A DNA stretch of 30,605 nt. Origin: JBCDCE01 sp039182515 (GTDB lineage Bacteria; Pseudomonadota; Alphaproteobacteria; Rhodobacterales; Rhodobacteraceae). Under the pieces are notes generated by a model. The model was not told where the DNA came from. It worked only from the letters and a program-made list of their open reading frames with translations, and searched no databases. The stretch covers positions 1 through 30,605 of the forward strand of contig JBCDCE010000047.1 in NCBI GenBank assembly GCA_039182515.1, in the 5' to 3' direction. Of the stretch, positions 7,734 through 16,248 are shown piece after piece (within the stretch, counting starts at the first letter, position 1; the number at the start of each line of letters is the position of its first letter). The position numbers were made by a program, and so were the translations under genes.

Positions 7734-9272
7734 ATGGCAGAAATCATCGTTGGAGGTGGCGGCGAGGGCTATCACACGCAGCAAGGGCTCGCGCTCAAAT
7801 ATGCCAACCGGCATGGCTTGATTGCGGGCGCAACCGGCACGGGTAAAACCGTTACTTTACAAATTTTGGCCGAAGGCTTTTCACGCGCTGGTGTGCCGGT
7901 GTTCTTGTCTGACGTGAAAGGAGATCTCTCAGGGCTCGCGAAGTCCGGACGAGAGGACTTCAAACTGCACGACGCCTTCATGAAACGCGTTGAAACCATC
8001 GGGCTATCTGACTTTGCTTATGATGCCTATCCAGTCACCTTTTGGGATCTCTTTGGTGATCAAGGCCACCCTGTGCGCACCACAGTTGCAGAGATGGGCC
8101 CTTTGCTTATCGCACGCATGCTGGAGCTTACGGAAGCCCAAGAAGGTGTGCTCAATATTGCGTTCCGCGTGGCGGACGAAGAGGGCCTCCCGCTTCTGGA
8201 TCTAAAAGATCTGCAATCCATGCTGGTGTGGCTCGGCGAGAACGGCTCTACCGTAAGCCTGCGTTATGGCCATATTTCCAAGGCTTCTGTTGGTGCCATC
8301 CAGCGCCGACTTTTGGTGTTGGAAAACCAAGGCGGTGCGAACCTTTTTGGTGAACCCGCTTTGGCTTTATCAGACATCATGGCCGTGGATGAGACGGGCA
8401 AAGGCCGAGTGAACATTCTCGCGTCTGACAGATTGATGGGCGCGCCAAAGCTTTATGCGACCTTCTTGCTTTGGCTCCTCTCCGAGCTTTTTGAAGAGCT
8501 TCCGGAAGTTGGCGATCCAGAAAAGCCCAAGCTCGTTTTCTTCTTTGACGAAGCACATTTGCTTTTTGACGGAGCCTCTAAGGTTCTCGTGGATAAAGTT
8601 GAGCAAGTGGCGCGGCTCATTCGCTCGAAAGGCGTTGGGGTGTATTTCATCACGCAAAACCCAGCCGATGTGCCCGAAGATATTTTGGGGCAACTTGGCA
8701 ACCGCGTGCAACACGCGCTTAGGGCCTTTACCGCCCGCGATAAAAAGGCTCTGCGGCAAGCGGCAGAAACCTACCGCGAAAACCCGGCGTTTGATATCGA
8801 AGAGGCGATTATGCAGGTGGGCGTTGGCGAGGCTGTGACGTCATTTTTGCAGCCCAAAGGCGTGCCAGGCATGGCGGAACGTACGCTCATTTGCCCCCCA
8901 ACGTCACAACTTGGGCCGATTACCAAAGCTGAGCGCGAAGATGTGATCAAAACGTCCCATATCGCGGGCAAATATGAGCATGTGATCGACCGTGTCAGCG
9001 CCTATGAGGCCCTCAAAACACGGGCCGAGGCTGCGGCGAAGGAAGCTGAAGAAGCGGAAGCCAAAGAAGAAGACATGGAGCCCATGCTGCGCGATTTCTC
9101 GACCAATCGTCGCTACTCGGGCGAACGAGTTACCCGCTCTACCTCCCGTCGCACGCGCAAAGGTCAAAGCTTCGGGGAGCAGATGACAAAAATGGTTGTT
9201 AAAGAGTTAACCGGAACGACCGGTCGTCGCATCGTCCGTGGGGTGCTCGGGGGGCTCTTTAAAGGAAGATAG
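7734..9272 (+). CDS. DUF853 / HerA-like P-loop ATPase
   Basis: A 512-residue ATPase of the helicase HerA-like DUF853 family. The start is placed at the ATG at 7734, which has GGAGG at 7722-7726 seven bases upstream; an upstream ATG at 7683 lacks this. Walker A is GATGTGKT (residues 32-39) and Walker B is LVFFFDEAH with Asp272-Glu273. Near the C-terminus is a charged, coiled-coil-like Ala/Glu/Lys stretch, then a basic tail (GRRIVRGVLGGLFKGR). The FtsK/HerA superfamily pumps DNA or protein, but the role of stand-alone bacterial DUF853 proteins is not established. The flanking genes give no functional hint. It converges on the CorC-type gene with a 166-base gap that contains unusual repeats. Confidence 0.88.
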   Translation: MAEIIVGGGGEGYHTQQGLALKYANRHGLIAGATGTGKTVTLQILAEGFSRAGVPVFLSDVKGDLSGLAKSGREDFKLHDAFMKRVETIGLSDFAYDAYPVTFWDLFGDQGHPVRTTVAEMGPLLIARMLELTEAQEGVLNIAFRVADEEGLPLLDLKDLQSMLVWLGENGSTVSLRYGHISKASVGAIQRRLLVLENQGGANLFGEPALALSDIMAVDETGKGRVNILASDRLMGAPKLYATFLLWLLSELFEELPEVGDPEKPKLVFFFDEAHLLFDGASKVLVDKVEQVARLIRSKGVGVYFITQNPADVPEDILGQLGNRVQHALRAFTARDKKALRQAAETYRENPAFDIEEAIMQVGVGEAVTSFLQPKGVPGMAERTLICPPTSQLGPITKAEREDVIKTSHIAGKYEHVIDRVSAYEALKTRAEAAAKEAEEAEAKEEDMEPMLRDFSTNRRYSGERVTRSTSRRTRKGQSFGEQMTKMVVKELTGTTGRRIVRGVLGGLFKGR

Positions 9273-9308
9273 GCGTTTAAAAACAATGTCTTGGCGGGCT
9301 GTGTTTAG

Positions 9309-9347
9309 CGTATGCATCACGTATGCATGTACGTATGCCTAACATAC
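9309..9347. repeat. Three phased CGTATGC repeats plus a small inverted repeat
   Basis: CGTATGCAT occurs at 9309-9317 and 9320-9328, and CGTATGC at 9332-9338. The spacings are 11 and 12 bases, about one helical turn. The last copy also pairs as GTATG (9333-9337) with CATAC (9343-9347). The cluster lies between convergent genes. Confidence 0.6.
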
Positions 9348-9431
9348 ATACCTCTTATCGCCCGACGATAAATTCTGCGATTTGGCGCAACACTACGGCT
9401 CACAGCTGAACTCGCTCGAAAGGCAGCGTAC

Positions 9432-9449
9432 GGGCCCTCTAAAGGGCCC
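9432..9449. terminator. GC-rich hairpin at the end of the CorC-type gene
   Basis: GGGCCC (9432-9437) and GGGCCC (9444-9449) form a 6-bp stem around TCTAAA, overlapping the stop codon of the minus-strand gene. On the plus strand it is followed by TTACTTT, so it may mainly stop read-through from the HerA-like ATPase gene. The U-run is weak on both sides. Confidence 0.45.
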
Positions 9450-10743
9450 TTACTTTAAGCTCTGTAAGGCGATTTGCATCACGGCCCGTGACCTCAAAGC
9501 GAAATCCATGGAACGAAAAGACCTGCCCCTCAGCGGGAATAGTTTGCGCTTCGTGGATCACCAAACCAGCCATTGTAACGGCCTCGTCATCAGGTAAGGC
9601 ATGATCTGTGGTGCGGTTGAAGTCACGGATCGTCATAGAGCCTTCAATGATGTAATGACCATCCTCGGATGGCCGCAATTCAGGGCCTTCGTCTTCATCA
9701 AATTCGTCTGCAATTTCGCCCACAATCTCTTCGAGAATATCTTCAAGAGTGATCAACCCTTGAAGCGCACCGTATTCATCCACCACCAAAGCGAAGTGCG
9801 CACGCCTGCGCAAAAACTCCCGCATTTGGTCATCGAGCGTTGTGGTTTCAGGCACAAAATAGGGCTTCATCGCGACGTCGGTGATCTCAAACCGCGCCAA
9901 GTCTCCTGGTTTCGCATCAGGGCCGCGCATCACCTTATCGATAGCGCGCAGCAGGTCTTTGGCGTGAATGACGCCAATTATATTTTCAGGCTCGTCGCGG
10001 AAAACGGGCAAGCGCGTGTGATTGGAGGCCAAACATTGGTCGAGGATGAGCTCGGGAGCATCTGCCGCGTCGATCATTTCAATGTCAGATCTGTGGAGCA
10101 TGATCTCTTCAACCGTGCGGTCGCCGAGGTCCAATGCGCCAAGAATCCGGTCGCGATCTTCTTTTTCAACCACACCTTCAGAATGCCCTAATTGCAGAGC
10201 CCCAGCGATCTCTTCGCGCACGGCCAGAACATTGCTGTCTGGATCAATTTGAACGCCAAAAAGGCGCAGCGTTGCGCGCACCAAAACCTGAACAGTAGCA
10301 ACGATCGGCGCAAAAATCCGCACGATAATGCCGATAGGGCGGGCTACGGCGGAGGCCGCCGTTTCGGCATTGGTGATTGCGTAGGTCTTTGGAAGCACCT
10401 CGGCAAAAACCAAAACCAAACCGGTCATGAGCAGCGTTGCTAAGGCCACGCCAGATTCCCCAAAGGCCCGCGTAAAGAGCGCTGTCGCGAGGGAGGTTGC
10501 GAGAATGTTGACAAGGTTATTGCCCAATAGCACTGAACCAATCAGACGTTCGCTGTCATCTGTGAGTTCAAGAGCGCGCGTGGCACCCTTGTCGCCTTTG
10601 TCAGCTTGCGCGCGCAATTTCCCACGAGAGGCAGCCGTGAGTGCGGTCTCAGAACCTGAAAAAAAGCCCGAGCAAACAAGCAGGGCTAAAATTACGGCGC
10701 AGGTTGTCCAGAAGGTGGCGTCGAGAACGGAGCTAGTATCCAT
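9439..10743 (-). CDS. CNNM/CBS-domain membrane protein, HlyC/CorC family
   Basis: A 434-residue membrane protein. The N-terminal CNNM domain (about 10-180) has four hydrophobic segments and the motifs FFSGSETALTAASR and EVLPKTYA. Next come two CBS domains (about 205-330; VIHAKDLL and ITLEDILEEIVGEI) and a C-terminal CorC_HlyC domain (about 350-430, GSMTIRDFNR). Members of this family are linked to magnesium/cobalt export or homeostasis; the hemolysin label is historical. The protein should sit in the inner membrane with CBS domains in the cytosol, where they may sense adenine nucleotides. The start at 10743 has no clear ribosome binding site. It appears to be a single-gene unit. Confidence 0.9.
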   Translation of the reverse strand: MDTSSVLDATFWTTCAVILALLVCSGFFSGSETALTAASRGKLRAQADKGDKGATRALELTDDSERLIGSVLLGNNLVNILATSLATALFTRAFGESGVALATLLMTGLVLVFAEVLPKTYAITNAETAASAVARPIGIIVRIFAPIVATVQVLVRATLRLFGVQIDPDSNVLAVREEIAGALQLGHSEGVVEKEDRDRILGALDLGDRTVEEIMLHRSDIEMIDAADAPELILDQCLASNHTRLPVFRDEPENIIGVIHAKDLLRAIDKVMRGPDAKPGDLARFEITDVAMKPYFVPETTTLDDQMREFLRRRAHFALVVDEYGALQGLITLEDILEEIVGEIADEFDEDEGPELRPSEDGHYIIEGSMTIRDFNRTTDHALPDDEAVTMAGLVIHEAQTIPAEGQVFSFHGFRFEVTGRDANRLTELKVRAL

Positions 10744-11036
10744 GATGTTGAGGTACTCGGTGTTGCGCGTCTGTCAATGGGGATCACTGATCTGAGCGCG
10801 TTGATCTTTGCGAACTGTGGCCAGAAAAATGCGGCTTGGGCTGGCTTATGCGGCAATCAAAAAGGCACGGCTATGCCTTCTGACAGTGTGCGTTATCAAC
10901 AAATTGCAAGGACTTTTCACGTTGAAAGTTTGGAATTTCTCAACCGAATCGCCCAAGGATAGAGGGCGGTAGGGAGCGGGCTACTTCGGTAGAAATAGGA
11001 ACAATTTGAATTTAGTTTTAGCGAAGTCCAAGAGGC
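10744..11036. other. Intergenic region between xerD and the CorC-type gene
   Basis: About 293 bases without a supported gene. It should hold the promoter of the CorC-type gene and the end of the xerD transcript. The only clear structure is the hairpin at 10862-10879 listed separately. I saw no tRNA and no obvious dif-like XerCD site. Confidence 0.5.
10859..10879 (-). terminator. Possible terminator of the xerD operon
   Basis: AAGGCA (10862-10867) pairs with TGCCTT (10874-10879) around CGGCTA. On the minus strand the stem is followed by a short U-run. It lies about 160 bases after the xerD stop, and the stem is only 6 bp. Confidence 0.4.
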
Positions 11037-11987
11037 TTAAGTGTCTTTGGCCAAGGGATGATGATCCAGCACAAGCTCTTGCAGCCGCTCATCCAAGACA
11101 TGTGTGTAAATCTCAGTGGTGGCTACGTCCGCATGACCCAAAAGAGTTTGAATGGCGCGCAAATCCGCCCCATTGGCCAGTAAATGTGTGGCGAAAGCAT
11201 GCCGCAGTGTGTGCGGCGTCACCTTCGACGGCGCAACGCCCGCTGAAACGGCGAGCTCCTTAATTAGTCCATAAAAGCGGTGACGGGTCATGAAGCCTTG
11301 GCCTGCGCGGCTCGGAAACAAAAATCTGTGAGCCAGTGGCTTACGTGCCCAGCTCTCAGTTTTTGCCTCTTGCTGGGCGTCGCGGGTTTCGAGCCAGGCC
11401 TTGAGGGCTTCACGGGCTGGGGGGGAAAGAGGGACCATGCGCTCTTTGCCACCTTTGCCAGTGACCAAAAGCATGCGCGGATCTCCTCGTGCAGCTGACA
11501 CGGGAAGAGACACCAACTCAGTCACGCGCATTCCGGTGGCATAAAGCAGCTCTAGAAGCGCCGCATTGCGCAATCGGTCTGCTTCTGTCCGGCCCGTTTT
11601 GCGGGCAGCTTCCAAAAGGCGGTCAACGTCGGTTTCACTGAGGGTTTTAGGAAGCCGTTTTGCTCGGCCCGGCCCTTTAATTTGGATGGCTGGATTGTCA
11701 GAGCGAAGTCCCTCTTCAAAAGCAAATCGAAACAACTGTTTCAGAGCTGATAGGCGCCGCGCGCGTGTCGCGGCGGACAGACCTTGAGCTTCGCAGAACA
11801 CCAAGTAATCTTCCACATTTTCCCGGGATGCTTCAGCAAAACCTAGAGATTTTCGATTCAACCAAGCTTGAGCATCTTTTAAGTCTCGCGCATAAGCCAA
11901 CTGCGTATTGGTTGCCGCGTCCAACTCGGCGGCTTGCGCTTCGATGAAGGCCTGGATCCATCTGAGGTCTTGTGATGCTGCAGTCAT
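11037..11987 (-). CDS. xerD: Tyrosine recombinase XerD
   Basis: A 316-residue tyrosine recombinase. I start it at the ATG at 11987, which overlaps the stop of the upstream gene (ATGA); a longer frame to 12101 would add 38 residues that lie inside that gene. The N-terminal SAM-like core-binding domain (about 7-100) precedes the catalytic domain, with Arg154 (ATGMRVTEL), Lys178 (TGKGGKERM), His259 and Arg262 (HTLRHAFATHL), His285 (LLGHADVATT) and Tyr294 all present. XerC and XerD together resolve chromosome dimers at dif near the terminus. The XerD rather than XerC call rests on the overall similarity and the neighbouring aroK/aroB, so it is slightly less certain than the family. It is the last gene of a three-gene minus-strand operon. 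Confidence 0.9.
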   Translation of the reverse strand: MTAASQDLRWIQAFIEAQAAELDAATNTQLAYARDLKDAQAWLNRKSLGFAEASRENVEDYLVFCEAQGLSAATRARRLSALKQLFRFAFEEGLRSDNPAIQIKGPGRAKRLPKTLSETDVDRLLEAARKTGRTEADRLRNAALLELLYATGMRVTELVSLPVSAARGDPRMLLVTGKGGKERMVPLSPPAREALKAWLETRDAQQEAKTESWARKPLAHRFLFPSRAGQGFMTRHRFYGLIKELAVSAGVAPSKVTPHTLRHAFATHLLANGADLRAIQTLLGHADVATTEIYTHVLDERLQELVLDHHPLAKDT

Positions 11988-13699
11988 GCGGGAGGATCCA
12001 AGATCAAAAGTTGAACGGCAATTTGCCGTGCATCCGTTTCCAGATCCAAGCGCCGCAAAAGTCGCAACCCGTCTTGTAGGCTGCGGGTATCTCCCCACCA
12101 CCCTTCATTGATGAGTGATACCGCGGCCAAAAGCGCCTCGCCTGCACGGTTGTTGTCTACCAGACGGGAAAATTTAGCGGGCAACTCTGTATCTGCAAAA
12201 CCAGAGGAGATCGCTGCAGCACGGGGACTGCCCGATGTGTTGCTCACCGCGCGACCCTCGATTGCCGCTCGCAGACTTTTGTTTTGATCTGTCTCAGACA
12301 GGAGTGCAGGCCCCGCGGCTTCAAACCGTTGTGTGAGAAGCAACAATTGAGTTTGCAATTGCCCCGCTTCGCCTTCAAGCGGCAGGGCCTGTGTACGGTC
12401 TCCATAGAGCCGCGCAAAGGCTGCGGAAACACCCAAGACCCGCGCCGCAGCCAAAGCAAGGGGCAGCGTTTCTTCAACAGCCATAGGGTTTTGCCGTGTG
12501 AGAGCCTCGTCAAAAATTTGCCAAGCGGCAAGATTGTCCCACAGCCGTCCTGAAGCAGCTGGTTCTCGCGCTGTCAAAATGGCCAAAAGCTGATTGTCAG
12601 GTAAAAGACCAGCGCGCGAGAGGCGCAATGCGGTTTCTACTTCGGCCTTCCATCCATTTTGCCCATCTAGATCCGCCACGGCATAAGCCAACGGAAGGCG
12701 CGCGGCATTCAAAGGCAATCCGATGTCGCGGCTCAAAGCCGTGCGCAGTGGATTAGGGGCTTTTGGTGCACCAGTTTCGGTGTTGATCGGCTCCGCTTGG
12801 ATGTCGGAATCGAGAAGCGCTTCGGCGAGTTCAGGTTCCAAAAACGCCCAAAGCAATTGCGCGGTCTCCGGCTCCAAACTGCCTAAAGCCTCTGCGGCCG
12901 CCAAAGACAGACCTGCGACCTCCCAATCGCCCTTTCGCATCTGGCAATAGAGCCGTTTGTCCAAAGGAAGTGCAGCGAAATAGCTTGCAGGGAAGCGCTC
13001 ACAAACAGCCTGACCGTCGCCAGTGTAGAGCGCGATTTCAAGAATGACAGGCGCGAGAGACGGGCTCGGGCCGGCGCGTGCTTCTAAAAAAGCCTGCGCC
13101 TGATACACACCACCTTGGTCAGCCAGAAAACGCGCGCGCGCCGCCGTCCATGTGGTGCCGCTTGCGGTGCTGGCGAAGGCCGGTGGGGTTGCTTCGGTGA
13201 GCAAAAGTCGCTGCATAAGACTTTGAAGCGCAGGCAAGCTCGGCCATTCGGTGCGTTGTAGTATATCGATTAAGGCCGTTTCGCGACTGTTCTCCCACAG
13301 CGTTGTCGGTAGGCCGCTGGTCTGAGCTGACATCAAACCAAAGGCAGGCCCGATTGTGGCTGCAATTGGCTTTGTGTCAACGCTGGGGCTGAGAGTGGCG
13401 CTTGCGCTTTGCGGATTAGGAGCCAGAGAACTCTGTGTCGGCGCTGGCGGGCGCTTTACGAGGTTTCTCTGATAGGTCTGACCATTTGATAGACCTCGGT
13501 CTTCTGGAAGAGCCCCCGTTGATAGACTTGGGCTCTCGAGTGCTTGCTTGAGCCAATCAACACCGGCGAGTGGCGCCTCTACGTTCTGTGCCATACCGAA
13601 ACTCGGGAAAAAGCAAAGACACGCGCCTACGGTCATCGCCTTGAGAGAGCGTGCGACTGCGTCAGCTAAGTTAGACTTTGAGATCGATACCCGAACCAT
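11984..13699 (-). CDS. Uncharacterised exported protein, Ala/Leu-rich, probably helical repeats
   Basis: I do not recognise a named family. The 571-residue product starts with a basic then hydrophobic segment ending FPSFGMAQN (about residues 20-39), a credible signal peptide. A Pro/Ser/Thr-rich stretch follows (about 70-120), then a long region rich in Ala, Leu and Glu whose spacing suggests stacked alpha-helical hairpins (TPR or solenoid-like). No catalytic motif is visible. It is translationally coupled to xerD by a four-base overlap and follows a tiny membrane protein gene by eight bases, so the three are one operon. A periplasmic scaffold is the simplest guess, but this is inference. The start has no clear ribosome binding site. 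Confidence 0.8.
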   Translation of the reverse strand: MVRVSISKSNLADAVARSLKAMTVGACLCFFPSFGMAQNVEAPLAGVDWLKQALESPSLSTGALPEDRGLSNGQTYQRNLVKRPPAPTQSSLAPNPQSASATLSPSVDTKPIAATIGPAFGLMSAQTSGLPTTLWENSRETALIDILQRTEWPSLPALQSLMQRLLLTEATPPAFASTASGTTWTAARARFLADQGGVYQAQAFLEARAGPSPSLAPVILEIALYTGDGQAVCERFPASYFAALPLDKRLYCQMRKGDWEVAGLSLAAAEALGSLEPETAQLLWAFLEPELAEALLDSDIQAEPINTETGAPKAPNPLRTALSRDIGLPLNAARLPLAYAVADLDGQNGWKAEVETALRLSRAGLLPDNQLLAILTAREPAASGRLWDNLAAWQIFDEALTRQNPMAVEETLPLALAAARVLGVSAAFARLYGDRTQALPLEGEAGQLQTQLLLLTQRFEAAGPALLSETDQNKSLRAAIEGRAVSNTSGSPRAAAISSGFADTELPAKFSRLVDNNRAGEALLAAVSLINEGWWGDTRSLQDGLRLLRRLDLETDARQIAVQLLILDPPA

Positions 13700-13707
13700 G
13701 TCGCAAT

Positions 13708-13857
13708 TTACGAGAGAGAAAGGGTCACAGGCTGCGTGACCTCTTCTTGGGGCGGTGCAAAATCAACACCTAAAAAGGGTCCTATGTAGGCATAGCCGAC
13801 CAATCCAATGCTCGCCAAAACTGCCAAGTAGAACAGATACTTAATCAATCGAAACAT
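13708..13857 (-). CDS. Small single-pass membrane protein
   Basis: A 49-residue protein: a short basic N-terminus (MFRLIKYLFY), one hydrophobic segment (about 6-27, LFYLAVLASIGLVGYAYIG) and an acidic, proline-containing tail (DFAPPQEEV). The ATG at 13857 has GGGGTGG just upstream; a longer frame to 13890 lacks support. It is the first gene of the operon with the 571-residue exported protein and xerD, and is divergent from aroK. I recall similar tiny proteins beside aroK in Rhodobacterales, but no function is known. Topology is predicted as N-in with the tail in the periplasm, where it could contact the exported neighbour. Confidence 0.7.
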   Translation of the reverse strand: MFRLIKYLFYLAVLASIGLVGYAYIGPFLGVDFAPPQEEVTQPVTLSLS

Positions 13858-14049
13858 CGTGCCACCCCGCTTTGCTTGTACGCCCCACATAACTCCTTTG
13901 CCTGAGAAGTTGGGCTTATCGCGACTGCTTCATGCAAGTTATATATGGTCTTTTCAAAAAGTTCACGTCATTCAGTGTCAAAACGCGACAAACGCAGGCC
14001 ATAAGCAATTTTCGCAAGGCGCTGCGTGGCAAACGAGGAGATCTTGGGC

Positions 14050-14601
14050 GTGGCGCGACTACTCAAAACCGTTGTCATGGTTGGCATGATGGGCGCGGGC
14101 AAAACCGCTGTTGGAAAGGTTTTGGCAGAACGTTTGGGTGTACCATTCAAAGACAGCGACGCTGCGATTGTCGAAGCCTCAAAGATGTCGATCGCGGAGA
14201 TTTTCGAACGCGATGGAGAAGCCTTCTTTCGTGCCAGAGAGGCTGAAGTGCTAGAGCGCCTGTTGCGCGCCGCGCCTTGTATTTTGTCCACGGGCGGTGG
14301 CGTCTTCATGGCGGAAAACAACAGAAAATTGGTTCACAATTTGGGAACATCCGTTTGGCTCGATGTCCCTTTGCCGGTGCTCTGGTCGCGGGTGAAAGGC
14401 AAAGATACGCGGCCACTTTTGCGCACGGCGGATCCTGAAGCCACGTTGCGTGAGCTCTACGACGCGCGCCTTCCGCTTTATGCAAAAGCCGAGCTGCATG
14501 TGAAGGGAGACGGGCGTGTGAGTGTGGCAGACATGGCGGGTCGCGTTCAAGTTGCCTTGACCCAAGCGGGCTATCTTCAAGAGGAAATCCAAGATGTCTG
14601 A
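14050..14601 (+). CDS. aroK: Shikimate kinase AroK
   Basis: Phosphorylates shikimate to shikimate 3-phosphate in aromatic amino acid synthesis. Visible features are the P-loop GMMGAGKT, the shikimate-binding Asp in KDSDAAI, the Arg in FFRAREAE, the STGGG motif, the lid GKDTRPLL and the late Arg in YDARLPLYA. The start is a choice between GTG at 14026 (weak AAGG before it) and GTG at 14050. I prefer 14050 because AGGAG at 14036-14040 sits nine bases upstream and the protein then begins directly before the P-loop strand (183 residues). The gene overlaps aroB by eight bases, so the two enzymes are co-translated. It is divergent from the small membrane protein gene. Confidence 0.93.
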   Translation: MARLLKTVVMVGMMGAGKTAVGKVLAERLGVPFKDSDAAIVEASKMSIAEIFERDGEAFFRAREAEVLERLLRAAPCILSTGGGVFMAENNRKLVHNLGTSVWLDVPLPVLWSRVKGKDTRPLLRTADPEATLRELYDARLPLYAKAELHVKGDGRVSVADMAGRVQVALTQAGYLQEEIQDV

Positions 14602-15724
14602 GAGCGGAAAAGCGCCCGTCAGAGTGCATGTGGCTCTGGGAGAGCGCGCTTACGATGTTATGATTGGCGCGGGCCTTATGAGCCGTGCTGGTCACGAAAT
14701 TGCACCGCTTTTGGCGCGAAAACATGTGGCGGTGGTTACCGAAGATAACGTCGGTGCCCTTTATATTGATCCTTTGAGAGCTGCCCTTTTGGAGGAAGGC
14801 ATCACGATGAGTGTGTTGTCGCTGCCTCCAGGCGAGGCGACGAAAAGCTGGGCGCACCTCGAACGCGTTGTGGAATGGCTGATTGCTGAACGCATGGAGC
14901 GCCGCGATGTGGTTGTTGCTTTGGGCGGTGGCGTGATTGGCGATCTTGTTGGATTTGCCTGCGCGATCATGCGGCGTGGTGTGCAGTTTGTGCAGGTGCC
15001 AACCTCTCTGCTGGCGCAGGTCGACAGCTCTGTAGGCGGCAAAACCGCCATCAATTCGCCACTCGGCAAGAACTTGATTGGAGCCTTTCACCAACCTGCG
15101 CGCGTTTTGGCCGACACCGAGACACTTGGATCCTTAACGCCGCGCGATTTTCTCGCGGGCTATGGTGAGGTGGTAAAATATGGCCTGTTAGGAGACGCGG
15201 CTTTCTTCACATGGCTTGAGGACAACGGGCCAAAACTGGCGTCCGGAGATGCACAGGCCCGGCTTTACGCTGTGCAGCGCTCCGTAGAGATGAAAGCTGA
15301 GATCGTTGTGCGCGACGAAACCGAACAAGGCGACCGGGCGCTTTTGAACCTTGGCCATACCTTTGCTCATGCGCTGGAAGCGGCGACGGGATATTCTGAG
15401 CGGCTTTTACATGGGGAAGCTGTGGCCATTGGCTGTGCTTTGGCCTTTGAGCTTTCATCCCGCATGGGCCTTGTGAGCCAAGAATGCCCAAGCCGGGTGC
15501 GCGCCCATTTGGCGACCATGGGTATGAAACGCGACCTTGCAGACATACCTGGTGATCTACCGGATGCCCGCGCGCTCGTGGACTTGATGCGACAGGACAA
15601 AAAGGTGGTGGCCGGGCAAATGCGGTTCGTTCTTGCGCGTGATATCGGCGAGGCTTTTGTGACCTCAGATGTCGATGCGAACCAGGTTGAGGCGCTTCTC
15701 GCGGAGGCCTTAGCGCAGCGCTAA
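14594..15724 (+). CDS. aroB: 3-dehydroquinate synthase AroB
   Basis: A 376-residue NAD- and metal-dependent enzyme that converts DAHP to 3-dehydroquinate, the second step of the shikimate pathway. The signatures are GGGVIGDLVGFACAI for NAD binding and PTSLLAQVDSSVGGKT for substrate binding. The metal ligands are Glu in GYGEVVKYG and His in LNLGHTFAHALE and LHGEAVAIG. Its start lies within aroK (eight-base overlap). The stop codon lies inside a perfect 11-bp hairpin that probably ends the transcript. Length is normal for the family. Confidence 0.95.
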   Translation: MSESGKAPVRVHVALGERAYDVMIGAGLMSRAGHEIAPLLARKHVAVVTEDNVGALYIDPLRAALLEEGITMSVLSLPPGEATKSWAHLERVVEWLIAERMERRDVVVALGGGVIGDLVGFACAIMRRGVQFVQVPTSLLAQVDSSVGGKTAINSPLGKNLIGAFHQPARVLADTETLGSLTPRDFLAGYGEVVKYGLLGDAAFFTWLEDNGPKLASGDAQARLYAVQRSVEMKAEIVVRDETEQGDRALLNLGHTFAHALEAATGYSERLLHGEAVAIGCALAFELSSRMGLVSQECPSRVRAHLATMGMKRDLADIPGDLPDARALVDLMRQDKKVVAGQMRFVLARDIGEAFVTSDVDANQVEALLAEALAQR

Positions 15725-15736
15725 GGCCTGTGTTTT
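15705..15736 (+). terminator. Intrinsic terminator spanning the aroB stop codon
   Basis: AGGCCTTAGCG (15705-15715) and CGCTAAGGCCT (15719-15729) form a perfect 11-bp stem with the loop CAG, followed by GTGTTTT. The aroB stop TAA (15722-15724) lies in the right arm, so ribosomes reaching the stop cover the hairpin. Confidence 0.75.
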
Positions 15737-15753
15737 GCAGCGGGCTTTTGGCC

Positions 15754-16248
15754 TTAAAACGGAATTTCGTCGTCCATGTCTGAGGGTCCACCATAGCCGC
15801 CACCCGCAGGCGAGGGGGCTGAATGACCGCCGCCGCTTGCAGGGGGTGCCATGTAGTCGCCCCCGCCGCCACCTGCTATTGCGCCACCGCCTTCGCCGCG
15901 GCCGTCCAACATGGTGAGTGTCGACGTGTAGGGACGTAAAACCACTTCTGTACTATAGCGGTCTTGCCCCGATTGATCTTGCCATTTCCGCGTCTCTAAC
16001 TGGCCTTCGAGGTATACTTTCGAGCCTTTACGCAGGTATTGCTCAGCAACGCGCGCGAGCGGTTCTGAGAAGATCGCAACAGAGTGCCATTCGGTACGTT
16101 CGCGGCGTTCGCCTGTGTTGCGGTCCTTCCAATTTTCTGACGTGGCGATGCGCAAATTGCAGACTTTGCCGCCGTTTTGAAACGTCCGCACCTCCGGGTC
16201 GCGCCCGAGGTTGCCGATGAGAATGACCTTATTGACCGAGCCCGCCAT
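15754..16248 (-). CDS. ssb: Single-stranded DNA-binding protein
   Basis: A 164-residue SSB. The N-terminal OB fold (about 1-110) begins SVNKVILIGNLGRDPEVR and includes the conserved TEWHSVAIF. A long Gly/Pro-rich linker follows, ending in the acidic tip DMDDEIPF that recruits replication and repair partners. It binds single-stranded DNA as a tetramer during replication, repair and recombination. The gene is convergent with aroB and divergent from the lytic transglycosylase gene. I saw no alphaproteobacterial LexA box (GTTC-N7-GTTC or GAAC-N7-GAAC) upstream, so SOS control is not evident. A TTGACG-N17-TTTAAA pair on the minus strand in the upstream gap is a plausible promoter. Confidence 0.96.
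   Translation of the reverse strand: MAGSVNKVILIGNLGRDPEVRTFQNGGKVCNLRIATSENWKDRNTGERRERTEWHSVAIFSEPLARVAEQYLRKGSKVYLEGQLETRKWQDQSGQDRYSTEVVLRPYTSTLTMLDGRGEGGGAIAGGGGGDYMAPPASGGGHSAPSPAGGGYGGPSDMDDEIPF

Noticed and set aside
10744..11036. dif-like XerCD recombination site near xerD
   Set aside because: No 28-bp pair of inverted 11-bp arms was seen; dif is normally near the terminus, not beside xerD.
14306..15094. Long minus-strand open frame (262 codons) antisense to aroK and aroB
   Set aside because: It lies wholly over two well-supported genes on the other strand and its protein has no recognisable domain; GC-rich codon use often leaves such antisense frames open.
15207..15872. Minus-strand open frame (221 codons) antisense to aroB and overlapping ssb
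   Set aside because: It conflicts with both aroB and ssb, has a Pro/Arg/His-rich composition typical of shadow frames, and shows no domain.
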